Assembly: GCA_018699955.1 (NCBI GenBank)
Contig: JABISG010000167.1
Coordinates: 1 to 48,310 of the forward strand
Source: Planctomycetaceae bacterium
GTDB taxonomy: Bacteria > Planctomycetota > Planctomycetia > Planctomycetales > Planctomycetaceae
Direction of reading: 5' to 3'
Length of the DNA stretch: 48,310 bases
A program made the position numbers and the translations under genes. Below the pieces are notes generated by a model, which searched no databases, was not told where the DNA came from, and saw nothing but the letters and a program-made list of their open reading frames with translations. Positions 1 to 9,279 of the stretch are shown here, piece after piece (position 1 is the stretch's first letter; each line of letters starts with the position of its first letter).

Positions 1-840
1 GACGTCGAATGGACTGTCTCCGAAGAGAACGGCAAAGGCAGCTACCGAGGCGGACTGGGCGAACAGCAGATGGCATTCATTCGCAACGATCTGGCGATGA
101 TTCCCGAGGAACAAGTGGTTGTGTTGTTGATGCACATTCCGCTGGTGGATGTGCGCGATCGGCAGGAGTTGTATCGTTTGATCGAACAACGCCCGTTCTG
201 CCTGTCGGTTTCCGGACACACGCATCACCACGAACACCGTTTCATCACCGACAAAGACGGCTGGCGTGGTCCGAAGCCGCATCATCACATTATTAACGTC
301 ACCGTCAGTGGAAGTTGGTGGTCGGGTGCCCCCGACGAGCGCGGGATTCCGCACACCATGATGGCCGACGGCGCGCCGAATGGTTATTCCATCATTCGCT
401 TCGATGGCACGAAATACAGCCTCGATTACAAAGTGGCTGGCCGTCCCGCGAGCTATCAGATGTCGATTCTCGCGCCCGAAGAGGTGGCCGTGGCCGATGC
501 TGCGGAAACCGACGTGTTCGTGAACGTCTTCAACGGTTCCGAGAAATCGAAAGTCGAAATGAAGCTGGGGCGAAAAGGAACGTGGCAGCCGATGGAGCGG
601 CAGGTGAAATCCGATCCGGCTCTCATCAAACTGTTCGACTTCGAAAAAGAGATAAAGGACAAGCCGTGGCGTGCGATGTCGAAGCCGAAACCTTCGACGC
701 ATCTCTGGCATGCAAAACTTCCATCCAAGCCAGCGGTGGGAACGCATTTCATCGACGTTCGCACGACAGACATGTTCGGTCGCACGCATGAGGGTCGACG
801 AATTATTCGCGTAATTCGTGATTCGGACGCCGCAAAATAG
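1..840 (+). CDS. Calcineurin-like metallophosphoesterase, 3' part
   Basis: The frame is open from the first base, so the N-terminus lies upstream and 279 residues are visible. A histidine in an LLMHIP context (visible residue 45) and a GHTH motif (visible 72-75, followed by a His-rich stretch) match the last metal-binding blocks of calcineurin-like phosphoesterases. About 190 residues follow without further catalytic motifs and look like the beta-rich C-terminal domain found in the secreted planctomycete and Bacteroidetes members. The substrate is unknown; phosphoester hydrolysis with a di-metal centre is known for the family. The next gene starts 18 nt downstream on the same strand, so co-transcription is likely. 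Confidence 0.85.
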   Translation, partial: DVEWTVSEENGKGSYRGGLGEQQMAFIRNDLAMIPEEQVVVLLMHIPLVDVRDRQELYRLIEQRPFCLSVSGHTHHHEHRFITDKDGWRGPKPHHHIINVTVSGSWWSGAPDERGIPHTMMADGAPNGYSIIRFDGTKYSLDYKVAGRPASYQMSILAPEEVAVADAAETDVFVNVFNGSEKSKVEMKLGRKGTWQPMERQVKSDPALIKLFDFEKEIKDKPWRAMSKPKPSTHLWHAKLPSKPAVGTHFIDVRTTDMFGRTHEGRRIIRVIRDSDAAK

Positions 841-858
841 CCGACCGGCGTTTCCATC

Positions 859-1827
859 ATGAGTTGTAACTTCCGCGTTCTCATCACCGACCGCGCTTGG
901 CCCGATTGTGACGTCGAACGGCAGATTCTGTCGCAGGTCGATGCCGAGGTTGTCGAAGCGCCAAACGGCGATGAGGAGACTCTCGTCGAGTTGGCCCGCG
1001 ATGTCGATGCGATTGCCACATGTTGGGCGAATGTCACCGAACCTGTCGTGCGGGAAGCGAAGCGCTGCCGCATTATTGCGAGATTTGGCATCGGACTGGA
1101 TAACATTGCGGTTCCGGTAGCGAGCGAGTTGGGAATTCCGGTCACATACGTTCCCGACTACTGCGTCGAGGAAGTGGCCGACCACACCCTGGCACTTTTG
1201 CTGGCCTGCGCGCGGAACGTCGGAATCTACCATCACCAAAGCAAAGCCGGGACCTACGACAGAAGTGCTGGGCCGCCACTGCGTCGCTTATCGGAACTGA
1301 CTTTAGGATTGGTGGGATTCGGTCGCATTGGCCAGACTGTCTTTCGCAAGGCCCGCGCTTTGGGCATGAGCGTCGTTGCGCACTCCCGCAGCAACGATGC
1401 GTGCGGCACCGGTTGTCGGATGCTCAAATGGGATGAGTTGTTGCACGCTGCCGACTTCGTGTCATTGCATTGCCCGGCGAACGACGAGACGCGCGGCATG
1501 ATGTCGGCCACGGCAATCGGGAAGATGAAGTCGTCCGCATGGCTGATCAACACCTCGCGCGGCACGCTCGTCAATCACGCCGACTTATGGGAGGCAATTC
1601 AATCGGAAGGGATCGCGGGGGCTGCGTTGGATGTTTTTGATCCGGAACCCCCGGATCTTTCTCAGCCGTTGTTTCTGCACGAACGAGTCATCGTCACGCC
1701 GCATGCCGCATTTCTTTCGCGCGAGTCGTTACTCGAATTGCGATCGCGAACCGCTACACAAGTCGCAGAATCGCTCCAGGGCGTGCGGCCGGAACATGTG
1801 GTTAACCCGCATGTTTATCAAGACTAG
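859..1827 (+). CDS. D-2-hydroxyacid dehydrogenase (CtBP/SerA-like)
   Basis: This 322-residue protein has the full D-isomer-specific 2-hydroxyacid dehydrogenase layout: an N-terminal substrate domain, a Rossmann fold with GFGRIG at 153-158, and the catalytic Arg234 (NTSRGT), Glu263 (DVFDPEP) and His282 (TPHAAF). It would reduce a 2-keto acid, or oxidise the 2-hydroxy acid, with NAD(H) in the cytoplasm. Length and motifs fit the branch often labelled C-terminal binding protein or phosphoglycerate dehydrogenase-like. There is no C-terminal ACT domain, so it is not a long-form SerA. It follows the phosphoesterase by 18 nt. The substrate cannot be told from the sequence. Confidence 0.9.
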   Translation: MSCNFRVLITDRAWPDCDVERQILSQVDAEVVEAPNGDEETLVELARDVDAIATCWANVTEPVVREAKRCRIIARFGIGLDNIAVPVASELGIPVTYVPDYCVEEVADHTLALLLACARNVGIYHHQSKAGTYDRSAGPPLRRLSELTLGLVGFGRIGQTVFRKARALGMSVVAHSRSNDACGTGCRMLKWDELLHAADFVSLHCPANDETRGMMSATAIGKMKSSAWLINTSRGTLVNHADLWEAIQSEGIAGAALDVFDPEPPDLSQPLFLHERVIVTPHAAFLSRESLLELRSRTATQVAESLQGVRPEHVVNPHVYQD

Positions 1828-2005
1828 CACGGCCGACACTGCTTCTGGTTTGCACAGCTGGTGATGCCCATTCCCTTTCGTTGTCTAGCGTCCCAGCGAG
1901 CTACAGTTGTCCGATTGCTTGGGGCGCGGTCGGTTTCCATCTCGGGAACGGTCGCAGCCAGGGTACATCCGACGAGCAGCCTCCCCTCACACCGACGAAT
2001 CCGTT

Positions 2006-3022
2006 ATGTCGAACAATAAGAGCCTCAAGTCGCAATTGAAGGAAAAGGACGAACTGGTCGCTGCGCTGACCGAGCGGCTGGAACTGGCCGCCGAGCAACT
2101 CGATCGGTTCCAACGATCCGGTGCCGATCAAAACGTGCGAGGCAATGGGGGCGGCTTCGATCCCCAATCGATTGAACGGCAGGAGTCGCTCGTCGATGAC
2201 TTGCAGCAAGCGGTCCAGCAATGGAATGAGATGCAGGCCGGCGTCGCACTTGGAAATCTTGAGACGCAGGTCTCCGAACTGCACGATCTCGTTTCGTCAA
2301 ATTCAAGTGGCCTTGGGCAGCCGACATGGCAAGATAGCCTCATCCAGACAGACGATGCCCAGAGTGAGCAGCCAGGCGGCGAAGTCGAGTCGGGGAATAA
2401 TGACGAGCCTGCGGCCGACCAGGAAGAACGCTGGGCGTCGTTGAAGTCGCATTTGATGGAAACTGACGAGGAACAACTGGGGACAGCCGCACAGCGCGAC
2501 ACCGAAGAGACAGTGGGTACCGACAGCGCAAGTGCGAACTCCGAACAGCCAGCGACCGATCCGGGGGAAACCGCCGATCCGCCAGAACCGATCGCTGAGG
2601 ACGAGGCAGACGTTGCCGTCCTTCAAAGTGCCGTTTCCGCACGCGACGAATACATTGGGTTTCTCATCCGTAAGCTGCGGCATGCGAAGGCAACAACACA
2701 CCTTCCGACCGACTGGACAGAATGGGAAGCGAGTCCGGAAGAACTCTGTCGGCAGGTTGAAGAACTTCAATCGCAATTGACCGAAACCCTCCGACTAAGC
2801 GAACTCGAACATTCTCTGGAGCGGGCTCGCCTCGGACGTGAGGAATCACGCGTCCGCCAGATGGAAGAGACAGCGCGAAAAACTCTGCGCCAACTGGGAC
2901 TCGACCCGGATTTCGACGGTGACGAAGAGATCGAGCTTGACCGCGACAGCGGCACGGGCAATCGCTGGCTGAAAATGCTCGGCATCTGCAATGATGATGA
3001 CGACGTCGAGGACGAAGAATGA
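2006..3022 (+). CDS. Acidic coiled-coil protein, unknown function
   Basis: I do not recognise a family. The product is strongly charged, with a heptad-like N-terminal segment (about residues 1-45, rich in K, E and L), an acidic Ser/Thr/Glu-rich linker, a second helical region near 210-305, and a tail ending in a run of Asp and Glu. There is no signal peptide or membrane segment, so it is probably cytoplasmic. I chose the ATG at 2006. The frame is also open upstream to an ATG at 1907, but the extra 33 residues are low quality (Pro/Arg rich) and read like leader sequence. No strong ribosome-binding site precedes either ATG. Confidence 0.7.
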   Translation: MSNNKSLKSQLKEKDELVAALTERLELAAEQLDRFQRSGADQNVRGNGGGFDPQSIERQESLVDDLQQAVQQWNEMQAGVALGNLETQVSELHDLVSSNSSGLGQPTWQDSLIQTDDAQSEQPGGEVESGNNDEPAADQEERWASLKSHLMETDEEQLGTAAQRDTEETVGTDSASANSEQPATDPGETADPPEPIAEDEADVAVLQSAVSARDEYIGFLIRKLRHAKATTHLPTDWTEWEASPEELCRQVEELQSQLTETLRLSELEHSLERARLGREESRVRQMEETARKTLRQLGLDPDFDGDEEIELDRDSGTGNRWLKMLGICNDDDDVEDEE

Positions 3023-3069
3023 TCGGCCGCTAACAAAGCCGCGCCACAAATCAGGGGCCAAACCGCCCC

Positions 3070-4101
3070 TCAGTCGATACTCGGGCGAGTTGTCGTACTG
3101 ATCACGTGCTTGTGCTGATCGAAGCTCGTCCCGTCGGCCAACTGGACAGACATATCTACGAACTGCTCGATGCTCGACGACTTGGGCAATCCCGTTTGAC
3201 GGTCGAATGTGCAAGCCCCAATTGTCCTGCCGCCTTTGACCGTGACCAGCGGATCACCGCGATGCGACACGGCCACGATCGGCTGATTCGACGGGCTGAC
3301 GACTCCCCGTATCTCAACCTCAACGGCATCTGGTGTCAGCGATTTGACGGTGTACTCGGTGAAAACTTGCGTCGGCACGTCGCCGCTGATTTTCCGCTGA
3401 TTCGTCCAGCGGTCGCCCGTTTTCAGCCCACCGGAATTCTGAGGCTGCAGCGGACTATCGGCGAGCAACCCAATGGTTTCATCAACAAACCGCGCTACGC
3501 CTTCCGCGTCGGTGATGACGGACAGTCGCGACAGAACCGCCTCACGATCCGTGTGCGGCAAGGCCTCGACACAGCGCCGCAGAAATCGATCGAACCCCAC
3601 CAACTTTGTCTTCCCGGACTGGTCGATCCAGAAATAGAAACTGTTATTAACCAACCCACGGTATGCCCATGCCTGGATGGGCGCTGCGGCAGCTGCATCT
3701 TTCGAGTCGTAATCGAACGTTTCGCCAGCCAGTTCACCGCTGTAGCGAACCCTTTCGTAGTGGACGCCGAATCGTCGCGCACCATCGGCGATAATTTCGT
3801 CAATGGAAATCGTTAAGTCGAGTTCGAGTGCCGTTCGACTCTTGACGTCGCCCTGCGAAATAGTCTGGACAACGCGTCGCCGTAGTGCGAATCGTGAACC
3901 GGTGGAAACGGGGGCTTGCGGCAAGACGTCGGCTTCATCTGTCTTCTCCGCCTCTTCAGCGGGAGCGGAAGTGATCGAAGCACCGAGAGTCGGGAGATCC
4001 TCCTCGAAGGCTTCTTCCTCACTCGAATCCCACCAACCGCAACCGGCGAGGGTCGCGGTCAATAACAGGCAGGTCAGGATTCTGGTTGCAACGCCTTCCA
4101 T
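3070..4101 (-). CDS. Predicted lipoprotein, unknown function
   Basis: This 343-residue protein begins with a short charged stretch, a hydrophobic core and a lipobox (LAGC, Cys21), so it is predicted to be lipid-anchored. An acidic linker follows, with Glu-rich segments at 28-36 and 50-60. The rest is a beta-rich soluble domain with no motif I can name. Its overall style (one long extracytoplasmic domain covering comparison and scaling of values) is common in planctomycete-specific lipoproteins. It is transcribed in the same direction as the secreted protein at 4372-5082, 270 nt further upstream in its own direction. Confidence 0.75.
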   Translation of the reverse strand: MEGVATRILTCLLLTATLAGCGWWDSSEEEAFEEDLPTLGASITSAPAEEAEKTDEADVLPQAPVSTGSRFALRRRVVQTISQGDVKSRTALELDLTISIDEIIADGARRFGVHYERVRYSGELAGETFDYDSKDAAAAAPIQAWAYRGLVNNSFYFWIDQSGKTKLVGFDRFLRRCVEALPHTDREAVLSRLSVITDAEGVARFVDETIGLLADSPLQPQNSGGLKTGDRWTNQRKISGDVPTQVFTEYTVKSLTPDAVEVEIRGVVSPSNQPIVAVSHRGDPLVTVKGGRTIGACTFDRQTGLPKSSSIEQFVDMSVQLADGTSFDQHKHVISTTTRPSID

Positions 4102-4192
4102 GGCGATGTCCTCGCGAATCAGATGGCAGCGACTTCAACTGCGTCGGTCGTTCAAATAACCGAACGGTGACGCGCAATCACAGCCGCACTTG

Positions 4193-4218
4193 CTAACAAC
4201 TCAGCCTAACAACTCAGC
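4193..4218. repeat. 13-bp perfect tandem duplication
   Basis: CTAACAACTCAGC occurs twice head to tail with no spacer, in the 270-nt gap between two minus-strand genes and about 90 nt upstream of the lipoprotein start at 4101. It could be a recent slippage duplication in the promoter region. I see no clear -35/-10 pair overlapping it. Confidence 0.8.
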
Positions 4219-4371
4219 ATTTGCCGCACGGTGCAGGAAGAGGCTGTCACGGGCTGAAACCCCACTGGCCGCCATCAGCCAACACCGGCAGGCCGCGAAG
4301 AATAGCACGTCAAGCAATGTGCGGAAAGACGGATACCAGCCACTTTTGGCACTCAGCAATCGGAAATGACT

Positions 4372-5082
4372 CTAATTCGAGTCGGGCAGTTCCGACGTGG
4401 CGTCTTTGCCGACCTTGCTCAACCTGATCTTCATAGTGATGTTCTGTTGAATTTGCCCGTCACGGCTGACCTCGACCTGCATCACCGAGGAAACAATGCC
4501 GAATGGGGCCTTCTCATGCAGGCGATTAGTGAATGTGACGTCGTTTTCGCGTCCGCCAACCGTGAATTCGGTGGTACCGGTTACCCCTTTGCATTCGAAT
4601 TTGCCGAGGCTGCTCTCGACGGTTTCGGCATCCAATTCTTTGGCGTCTTTGAGCGGTCCACAGAGAAAGGCCGGCAGTGGACCAGCAGAGGAACCGGTGA
4701 AATCGGTGATTTCTTTCGGATCACGATCGCCCGGCTTGTACCATGCCTTCTTCACGTGGCCAATCGGATTCTTTCCACGGGTCAACTCCGCTTCCGGAAC
4801 CAACACCTTGGCCCGCACCGTTTGTTCGCGCTCTCCGATCTTCATTTCCAGTTTGAATTCGATCCAACGACAGTCAACATCATCAACCTTCTGCTTGCCC
4901 ACCGACTTGATGGCGAACGAGCCATCGGCTTCCATTGTCTGGCCGTTGCGTTCCATCGTCATCTTCAGGTCGAATTCAGCCGATGAACCATCGGCCGGAA
5001 GTTGATAAATCAGTCCGTCGGCGCGGGTGGCAGCGGGAAGAAGCAGAACGACTGCCAACATGATGGAAGAGAGAATTCGCAT
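4372..5082 (-). CDS. Secreted protein, unknown function
   Basis: This is a 236-residue product. I take the ATG at 5082 as start because it begins directly with a Sec signal peptide (MRILSSIMLAVVLLLPAATRADG, cleavage after about residue 20); the frame extends 21 codons further upstream with no signal character. The mature part is a beta-rich domain with many charged residues and few cysteines. I do not recognise a family. Planctomycete genomes have many such single-domain exported proteins. It is likely periplasmic or exported, with its own promoter in the 228-nt divergent gap to the ThuA-like gene. Confidence 0.75.
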   Translation of the reverse strand: MRILSSIMLAVVLLLPAATRADGLIYQLPADGSSAEFDLKMTMERNGQTMEADGSFAIKSVGKQKVDDVDCRWIEFKLEMKIGEREQTVRAKVLVPEAELTRGKNPIGHVKKAWYKPGDRDPKEITDFTGSSAGPLPAFLCGPLKDAKELDAETVESSLGKFECKGVTGTTEFTVGGRENDVTFTNRLHEKAPFGIVSSVMQVEVSRDGQIQQNITMKIRLSKVGKDATSELPDSN

Positions 5083-5310
5083 TTGTCTTGCCTTCACAAT
5101 TAATTTGGAGACGGCAGCGGAAATCGACAGCACATACTCGGTCACTCATCAGGATATCGCCGCTGTCGTTGCCGGTCAAACAGATTTCGCACGCCGCTGC
5201 GATTGTTGCCGAATTGGACAATTCGCTCGCCGTCAATTGATTCCGGTGCCGCGAGAGGACATCATGGCAGAGAGGTTTTGATATCACTCCGCAAGATGAA
5301 AGAGAATCCC

Positions 5311-6228
5311 ATGAAATCATTCCATTGGCTACCCTTGGCCATGTTGGTTGCGTTGATGACGTCTGGCACCTCACAGTCCACGTTGGCTGGTGAGAAGGAC
5401 AAATTGAAGGTGCTGATCATCGATGGTCAGAATAATCACAACTGGCGGGCAACAACGCCAGTGCTGCGAAAGTTCCTGCCAGCCTCGGGACGGTTTGCTC
5501 CGCCGGACATTGCCACAACACCAACCAACAAGAAAGCGTCGCAGGATGAATGGGACAAGTTTCGCCCGAACTTTGCCGCCTACGATGTCGTTCTGAGTAA
5601 TTACAACGGGGAGTTGTGGCCCGAAGACGTGCAGCGCAGCCTCGAAGCTTACATCAAAGGGGGCGGAGCGTTGGTCGTGGTACACGCCGCCAACAACGCC
5701 TTTCCGCAATGGGGCGAGTGGAACAAGATGATCGGCCTGGGTTGGCGCGGCAATGGATTCGGCGATCGCGTGACATTGAACGACGCGGGCAAAACAGTCC
5801 GCACACCGAAGGGAGAAGGCCCTGGAGCCGGTCACGGTTCCCAGCACGAATTCTCCATCGTCGTCCGCGACACATCACACCCGGTGACCAAAGGCATGCC
5901 GGCCGAATGGTTGCACGCGAAAGACGAACTGTATCACGGGCAGCGCGGCCCCGCGTTGAGCATGCACATCATCGCGACGGCGTACTCTGCAAAGGGCAAC
6001 GGCGGGACCAGTGCGCACGAACCGATGATCTGGTGGATTCCCTACGGCAAAGGCCGAGTCTTCACCACAGTGATGGGGCACGGTGACTATTCGATGAAAT
6101 GCGTCGGCTTTCAGAGTGTTGTCTCTCGCGGTTGCGAATGGGCGGCAACCGGAAAGGTGACGATCCCCATTCCCGATAACTTCCCCACAGCCGACAAATC
6201 AATCAGCATCCCCAAGGAAACGAAGTAG
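5311..6228 (+). CDS. ThuA-like (glutamine amidotransferase-fold) secreted protein
   Basis: A 305-residue product with a Sec signal peptide ending near residue 26 (STLAG), followed by a ThuA-like domain covering almost the whole protein. It opens with KVLIIDGQNNHNW and contains the conserved GGGALVVVHAANN and KMIGLGWRGNGF segments. The family has a class I glutamine amidotransferase-like fold and is linked to carbohydrate metabolism (named for the trehalose-utilisation gene), but the enzymatic role is not established. I chose the ATG at 5311 because it follows an AAAGAGA ribosome-binding-like site and starts at the signal peptide. An in-frame ATG five codons upstream is possible. Confidence 0.9.
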   Translation: MKSFHWLPLAMLVALMTSGTSQSTLAGEKDKLKVLIIDGQNNHNWRATTPVLRKFLPASGRFAPPDIATTPTNKKASQDEWDKFRPNFAAYDVVLSNYNGELWPEDVQRSLEAYIKGGGALVVVHAANNAFPQWGEWNKMIGLGWRGNGFGDRVTLNDAGKTVRTPKGEGPGAGHGSQHEFSIVVRDTSHPVTKGMPAEWLHAKDELYHGQRGPALSMHIIATAYSAKGNGGTSAHEPMIWWIPYGKGRVFTTVMGHGDYSMKCVGFQSVVSRGCEWAATGKVTIPIPDNFPTADKSISIPKETK

Positions 6229-6244
6229 ACAGCGCGGCACAAAT

Positions 6245-6266
6245 CCCACGGGTTGCAACCCGTGGG
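6245..6266. terminator. 22-nt perfect hairpin between convergent genes
   Basis: A perfect inverted repeat with 11-nt arms (left arm CCCACGGGTTG) sits in the 51-nt gap between the ends of the ThuA-like gene (plus) and the response regulator gene (minus). A T-rich tract (TCTTTCTT) follows on the plus strand. It is most simply a bidirectional transcription terminator. A sister hairpin of the same length and plan lies at 16398-16419. Confidence 0.75.
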
Positions 6267-6279
6267 TCTTTCTTCACAG

Positions 6280-7677
6280 TTACTCAATCCCGTGGCGACG
6301 AAGCTTCTGCCGCAGCGTAGTGCGATGCATACCGAGCACACGTGCGGCCTGCGCGCGGTTGTTGTCGCAAGCCGATAATACAGCCCGCAACAAGGGCGGC
6401 TCCGCAACGCTTAAGAATCGCTCGTAAAGCTCTTCGTCGCCACCTTCGGCAATGGTTTCAACCAAAGCCCATTCAGACAACGTCTCGCGAACATTTTCAA
6501 CCGGATCGACCGTCTTTCGCGCGACGATGGCAGGCACCGGAAGATCCTCTGGGCGAATCGTGTTGCCCCGTGAGACGACTGCAGCATGTTCGACCGCGTT
6601 GCGGAGTTCGCGGACGTTGCCAGTCCATTCGCGTGCAGAGAGCGCATCAATCACATCGTCTGTTAGATGCACGTCGCCATCGTCACCCGGACGGAAACGC
6701 CGCAGAAAGTGGCGGGCCAGATCCGGAATGTCCTCTTTGCGCTCTCGCAACGGTGGCAGTTGGATTTGAAACACGCTCAATCGAAAGAACAAATCCTCCC
6801 GAAATTCTCCCGCTGCAATCATTTCCGGCAGCGCACGATTCGTCGCGGCAATCACACGAGCATCAATCGGACGCGAACGGGAATCACCCACCGGCGTGAT
6901 TTCGCGTTGTTCAAGCGCACGCAGCAGTTTCACCTGCAATGCCGTCGAGGTGTCGGCAATTTCGTCGAGCAGGACGCTGCCGCCGGCAGCGAGTTCCAGC
7001 AGGCCGGTTCGGTCGGCGGCGGCACCGGTAAACGCGCCGCGAACGTGACCAAACAGTTCGCTTTCCACCACACCATCACTGAGCGCTGCCAAGCAGACCG
7101 GAAAAAATGGCTCCACTTGCCGTTGGCTGTGAAAGTGAATCGCGCGGGCCACCAGTTCCTTGCCCGTCCCGCTTTCGCCGGTAATTAGCACCGGAACATC
7201 GGATGCGGCCACCAATGCAATTTGCTTGAACACTTCCTGCATCGATGGCGAAGAACCGATCAAACTGGTGGCAACCTCTTCAACCTGTGACGATGCGGAA
7301 TCCTGCGATTTCGTTTCGGCCGCGCGCAGTGCGCGGCTGACGATTTCCGACGCCTGATTGAGATCGAACGGTTTCGGCAGGTAGTCGAATGCGCCTTCTT
7401 TGACGGCCTGCACCGCCGTTTCGAGGTTGCCGAACGCGGTGATGACGATGATTGGAACATCACCCACCAGCCGCCGAAAATGTTCGATGGCCGTCAACCC
7501 ATCCATTCCGGGCAGACGCACGTCGAGAACAATGGCAGCCGGTTTGCTTTCGCCGACCAACTGCAACGCTTCTTCGGCCGAGGCCGCAACACTCACCTCG
7601 TGGCCTTCGTCGCTGAGGAATTCGCGGAATCCCCAGCAGATGCTCGGTTCGTCATCGACGATTAGTACGTGCGACAT
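6280..7677 (-). CDS. NtrC-family sigma54-dependent response regulator
   Basis: A 465-residue protein with all three NtrC parts. The receiver domain (1-120) has the acidic pair at 8-9, phosphoacceptor Asp52 and Lys102. The AAA+ domain has Walker A GESGTGKE at 167-174, the sigma54-contacting GAFTGA loop at 214-219 and a Walker B ending in LLDE near 236-239. The C-terminal Fis-type helix-turn-helix covers about 438-465. It should activate sigma54 promoters when phosphorylated. The histidine kinase gene lies 55 nt upstream in the same direction, so the two are very probably an operon and a cognate pair. The target genes are not evident in the window. Confidence 0.95.
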   Translation of the reverse strand: MSHVLIVDDEPSICWGFREFLSDEGHEVSVAASAEEALQLVGESKPAAIVLDVRLPGMDGLTAIEHFRRLVGDVPIIVITAFGNLETAVQAVKEGAFDYLPKPFDLNQASEIVSRALRAAETKSQDSASSQVEEVATSLIGSSPSMQEVFKQIALVAASDVPVLITGESGTGKELVARAIHFHSQRQVEPFFPVCLAALSDGVVESELFGHVRGAFTGAAADRTGLLELAAGGSVLLDEIADTSTALQVKLLRALEQREITPVGDSRSRPIDARVIAATNRALPEMIAAGEFREDLFFRLSVFQIQLPPLRERKEDIPDLARHFLRRFRPGDDGDVHLTDDVIDALSAREWTGNVRELRNAVEHAAVVSRGNTIRPEDLPVPAIVARKTVDPVENVRETLSEWALVETIAEGGDEELYERFLSVAEPPLLRAVLSACDNNRAQAARVLGMHRTTLRQKLRRHGIE

Positions 7678-7732
7678 GGCTCAACAATCGACAGTCGGGG
7701 CGAACGGAACTCCGGCAGACGGCACGACCATA

Positions 7733-9187
7733 TCATAACACAGGCGGAAAGCCGTTGCCTTGTTTTGATGAGGTTGCCAGTCTGGAATCGTCCTGCTCTG
7801 TCGCAACCGGAATCTCGAATCGAAACTCTGTGCAGCCATTGTTTCGGTTCCAGGTCAATTCTCCGCGCTGGTCGTCGGCGGCCTGTTTGGCCAACGCGAG
7901 TCCAAATCCAACGCCTTCCGGTTTGCCCGTGACAAACAGATCGAACATGTTATCGACCAATTCGCCAGGCGGACCGGGGCCGTCGTCAATGACCGAAAAG
8001 ATAACGCGATTGGAGGAAGCAGCGGAAGTGACATTGAGTTCAACGCGTCCTCCAGCGCCCGTCGCTTCGACTGCGTTCAATACTAGATTGAGGACGGCGG
8101 TCCGCACGCTTTCGGAATCGGGAAGTTCTCTCTCTGCATCGGCTGCAACCGTGCATCGCCATTCAACGTTGGCGTGTTGACAGGCCGGCCCCACCAACGT
8201 GGCAATCTCATCGACCAGAGAATCGATGCGACTTGGAATCCGCTCGCGGCGCTCGGGGCGTCCTACAGATAACAGACCTTTCACCTGCTCTTCAGTCAGC
8301 CGCAGTTGACGCAATGCGACATCGAGACTGTCGTCGTCTGCCGCCGGGCAACGGCGGTGATGAATCTCAATTGCCAATCGCGCCCCAGTCACAGCATTTC
8401 TCAATTGATGTGCCAGTCCGCCGGCAAGCTGCCCCAACAACTGCGCACGTGTGGTTTGTGCGATTGTCTGCTGCATCTCCTGCAGTTGATCGCTCATCGT
8501 GTTAACCGATGCAATCAAATCGCGAATTTCATCGATCGGGCCGGCGGCTTCGACGGTGCTGAAGTCGCCCGCCGCGATGTCGGCCACCTGTTGTTGCACT
8601 CGGCGAATACGGGCGCTGAGACGATTGGCCATCCAGGCCGCCGCAATCACCATGAAGAACAACGTGGCGACACCGACGATCAACGGCGGCAACGCCGCCT
8701 CGCTTCGGGCCTGTTGCAAACTCGTTTCCGGGTACAGCACCAACAGTTTCTGTGCGCGGGCCGGATTCGGTGGCACGACGGTCGCCACCACATATTGCGT
8801 TCCGGCCAATTCGATGGTGGGATGTCCTGCGAACGACTTGAGATCGCCCCCGGCCGGCAGTGATTGAAGCAGCAGTGATTGAAGCAGCTGTCCCGAGAGT
8901 TTGGATTGCGGTAGTGTTGTCGTCTCAAGGACATTGTCATCTGCGTCCAACGCGACAAACTCCGCGCCGGAGAGTCCCCGCATTTGCAACAACACGTTTT
9001 CCGAATAGGGAAAGTTTGTACGGCCCAGTGTGTCGATCACCTGATTCAATTGAGCGAGCGTCGCCCGTTCGCTGCGCCGCGCTGCCAGAAAAGCTGCCGA
9101 CAGTGAGATCACCGCCACCGCCACCAGTAGAATCGCAGCGAAGGGGAAAAGAATCTGATTGCGAATCGGCCAGCGCATTGGAGACAT
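7733..9187 (-). CDS. Membrane sensor histidine kinase (HAMP-HisKA-HATPase)
   Basis: A 484-residue protein. Transmembrane segments at about 11-33 and 168-190 enclose a periplasmic sensor region of about 130 residues. A HAMP linker (about 190-243) follows, then an H-box with His260 in the sequence GGLAHQLRN, and an HATPase domain with an N-box (NLVLNAVEA), a DDGPGP G1 box and a GFGLALAK G2 box. It should autophosphorylate and pass the phosphate to Asp52 of the downstream NtrC-type regulator. The signal is unknown; the sensor region is not a family I can name. A small in-frame duplication lies in the periplasmic region (8872-8901). Confidence 0.93.
   Translation of the reverse strand: MSPMRWPIRNQILFPFAAILLVAVAVISLSAAFLAARRSERATLAQLNQVIDTLGRTNFPYSENVLLQMRGLSGAEFVALDADDNVLETTTLPQSKLSGQLLQSLLLQSLPAGGDLKSFAGHPTIELAGTQYVVATVVPPNPARAQKLLVLYPETSLQQARSEAALPPLIVGVATLFFMVIAAAWMANRLSARIRRVQQQVADIAAGDFSTVEAAGPIDEIRDLIASVNTMSDQLQEMQQTIAQTTRAQLLGQLAGGLAHQLRNAVTGARLAIEIHHRRCPAADDDSLDVALRQLRLTEEQVKGLLSVGRPERRERIPSRIDSLVDEIATLVGPACQHANVEWRCTVAADAERELPDSESVRTAVLNLVLNAVEATGAGGRVELNVTSAASSNRVIFSVIDDGPGPPGELVDNMFDLFVTGKPEGVGFGLALAKQAADDQRGELTWNRNNGCTEFRFEIPVATEQDDSRLATSSKQGNGFPPVL
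8872..8901. repeat. 15-bp in-frame tandem duplication inside the histidine kinase
   Basis: A 15-bp unit close to GTGATTGAAGCAGCA is repeated head to tail. In the protein it makes the LLQSLLLQSL stretch at about residues 101-110 of the sensor region. The copies are identical at the DNA level, which suggests a recent slippage event. The reading frame is preserved. Confidence 0.7.
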
Positions 9188-9279
9188 TTTCTCAAAACGA
9201 TATTGCCATCGCGCGTTCGCGAAACCGCAAGCGACGTTCGATCACATAGAACTCCCGCCTTCGATGTTACCACATATTC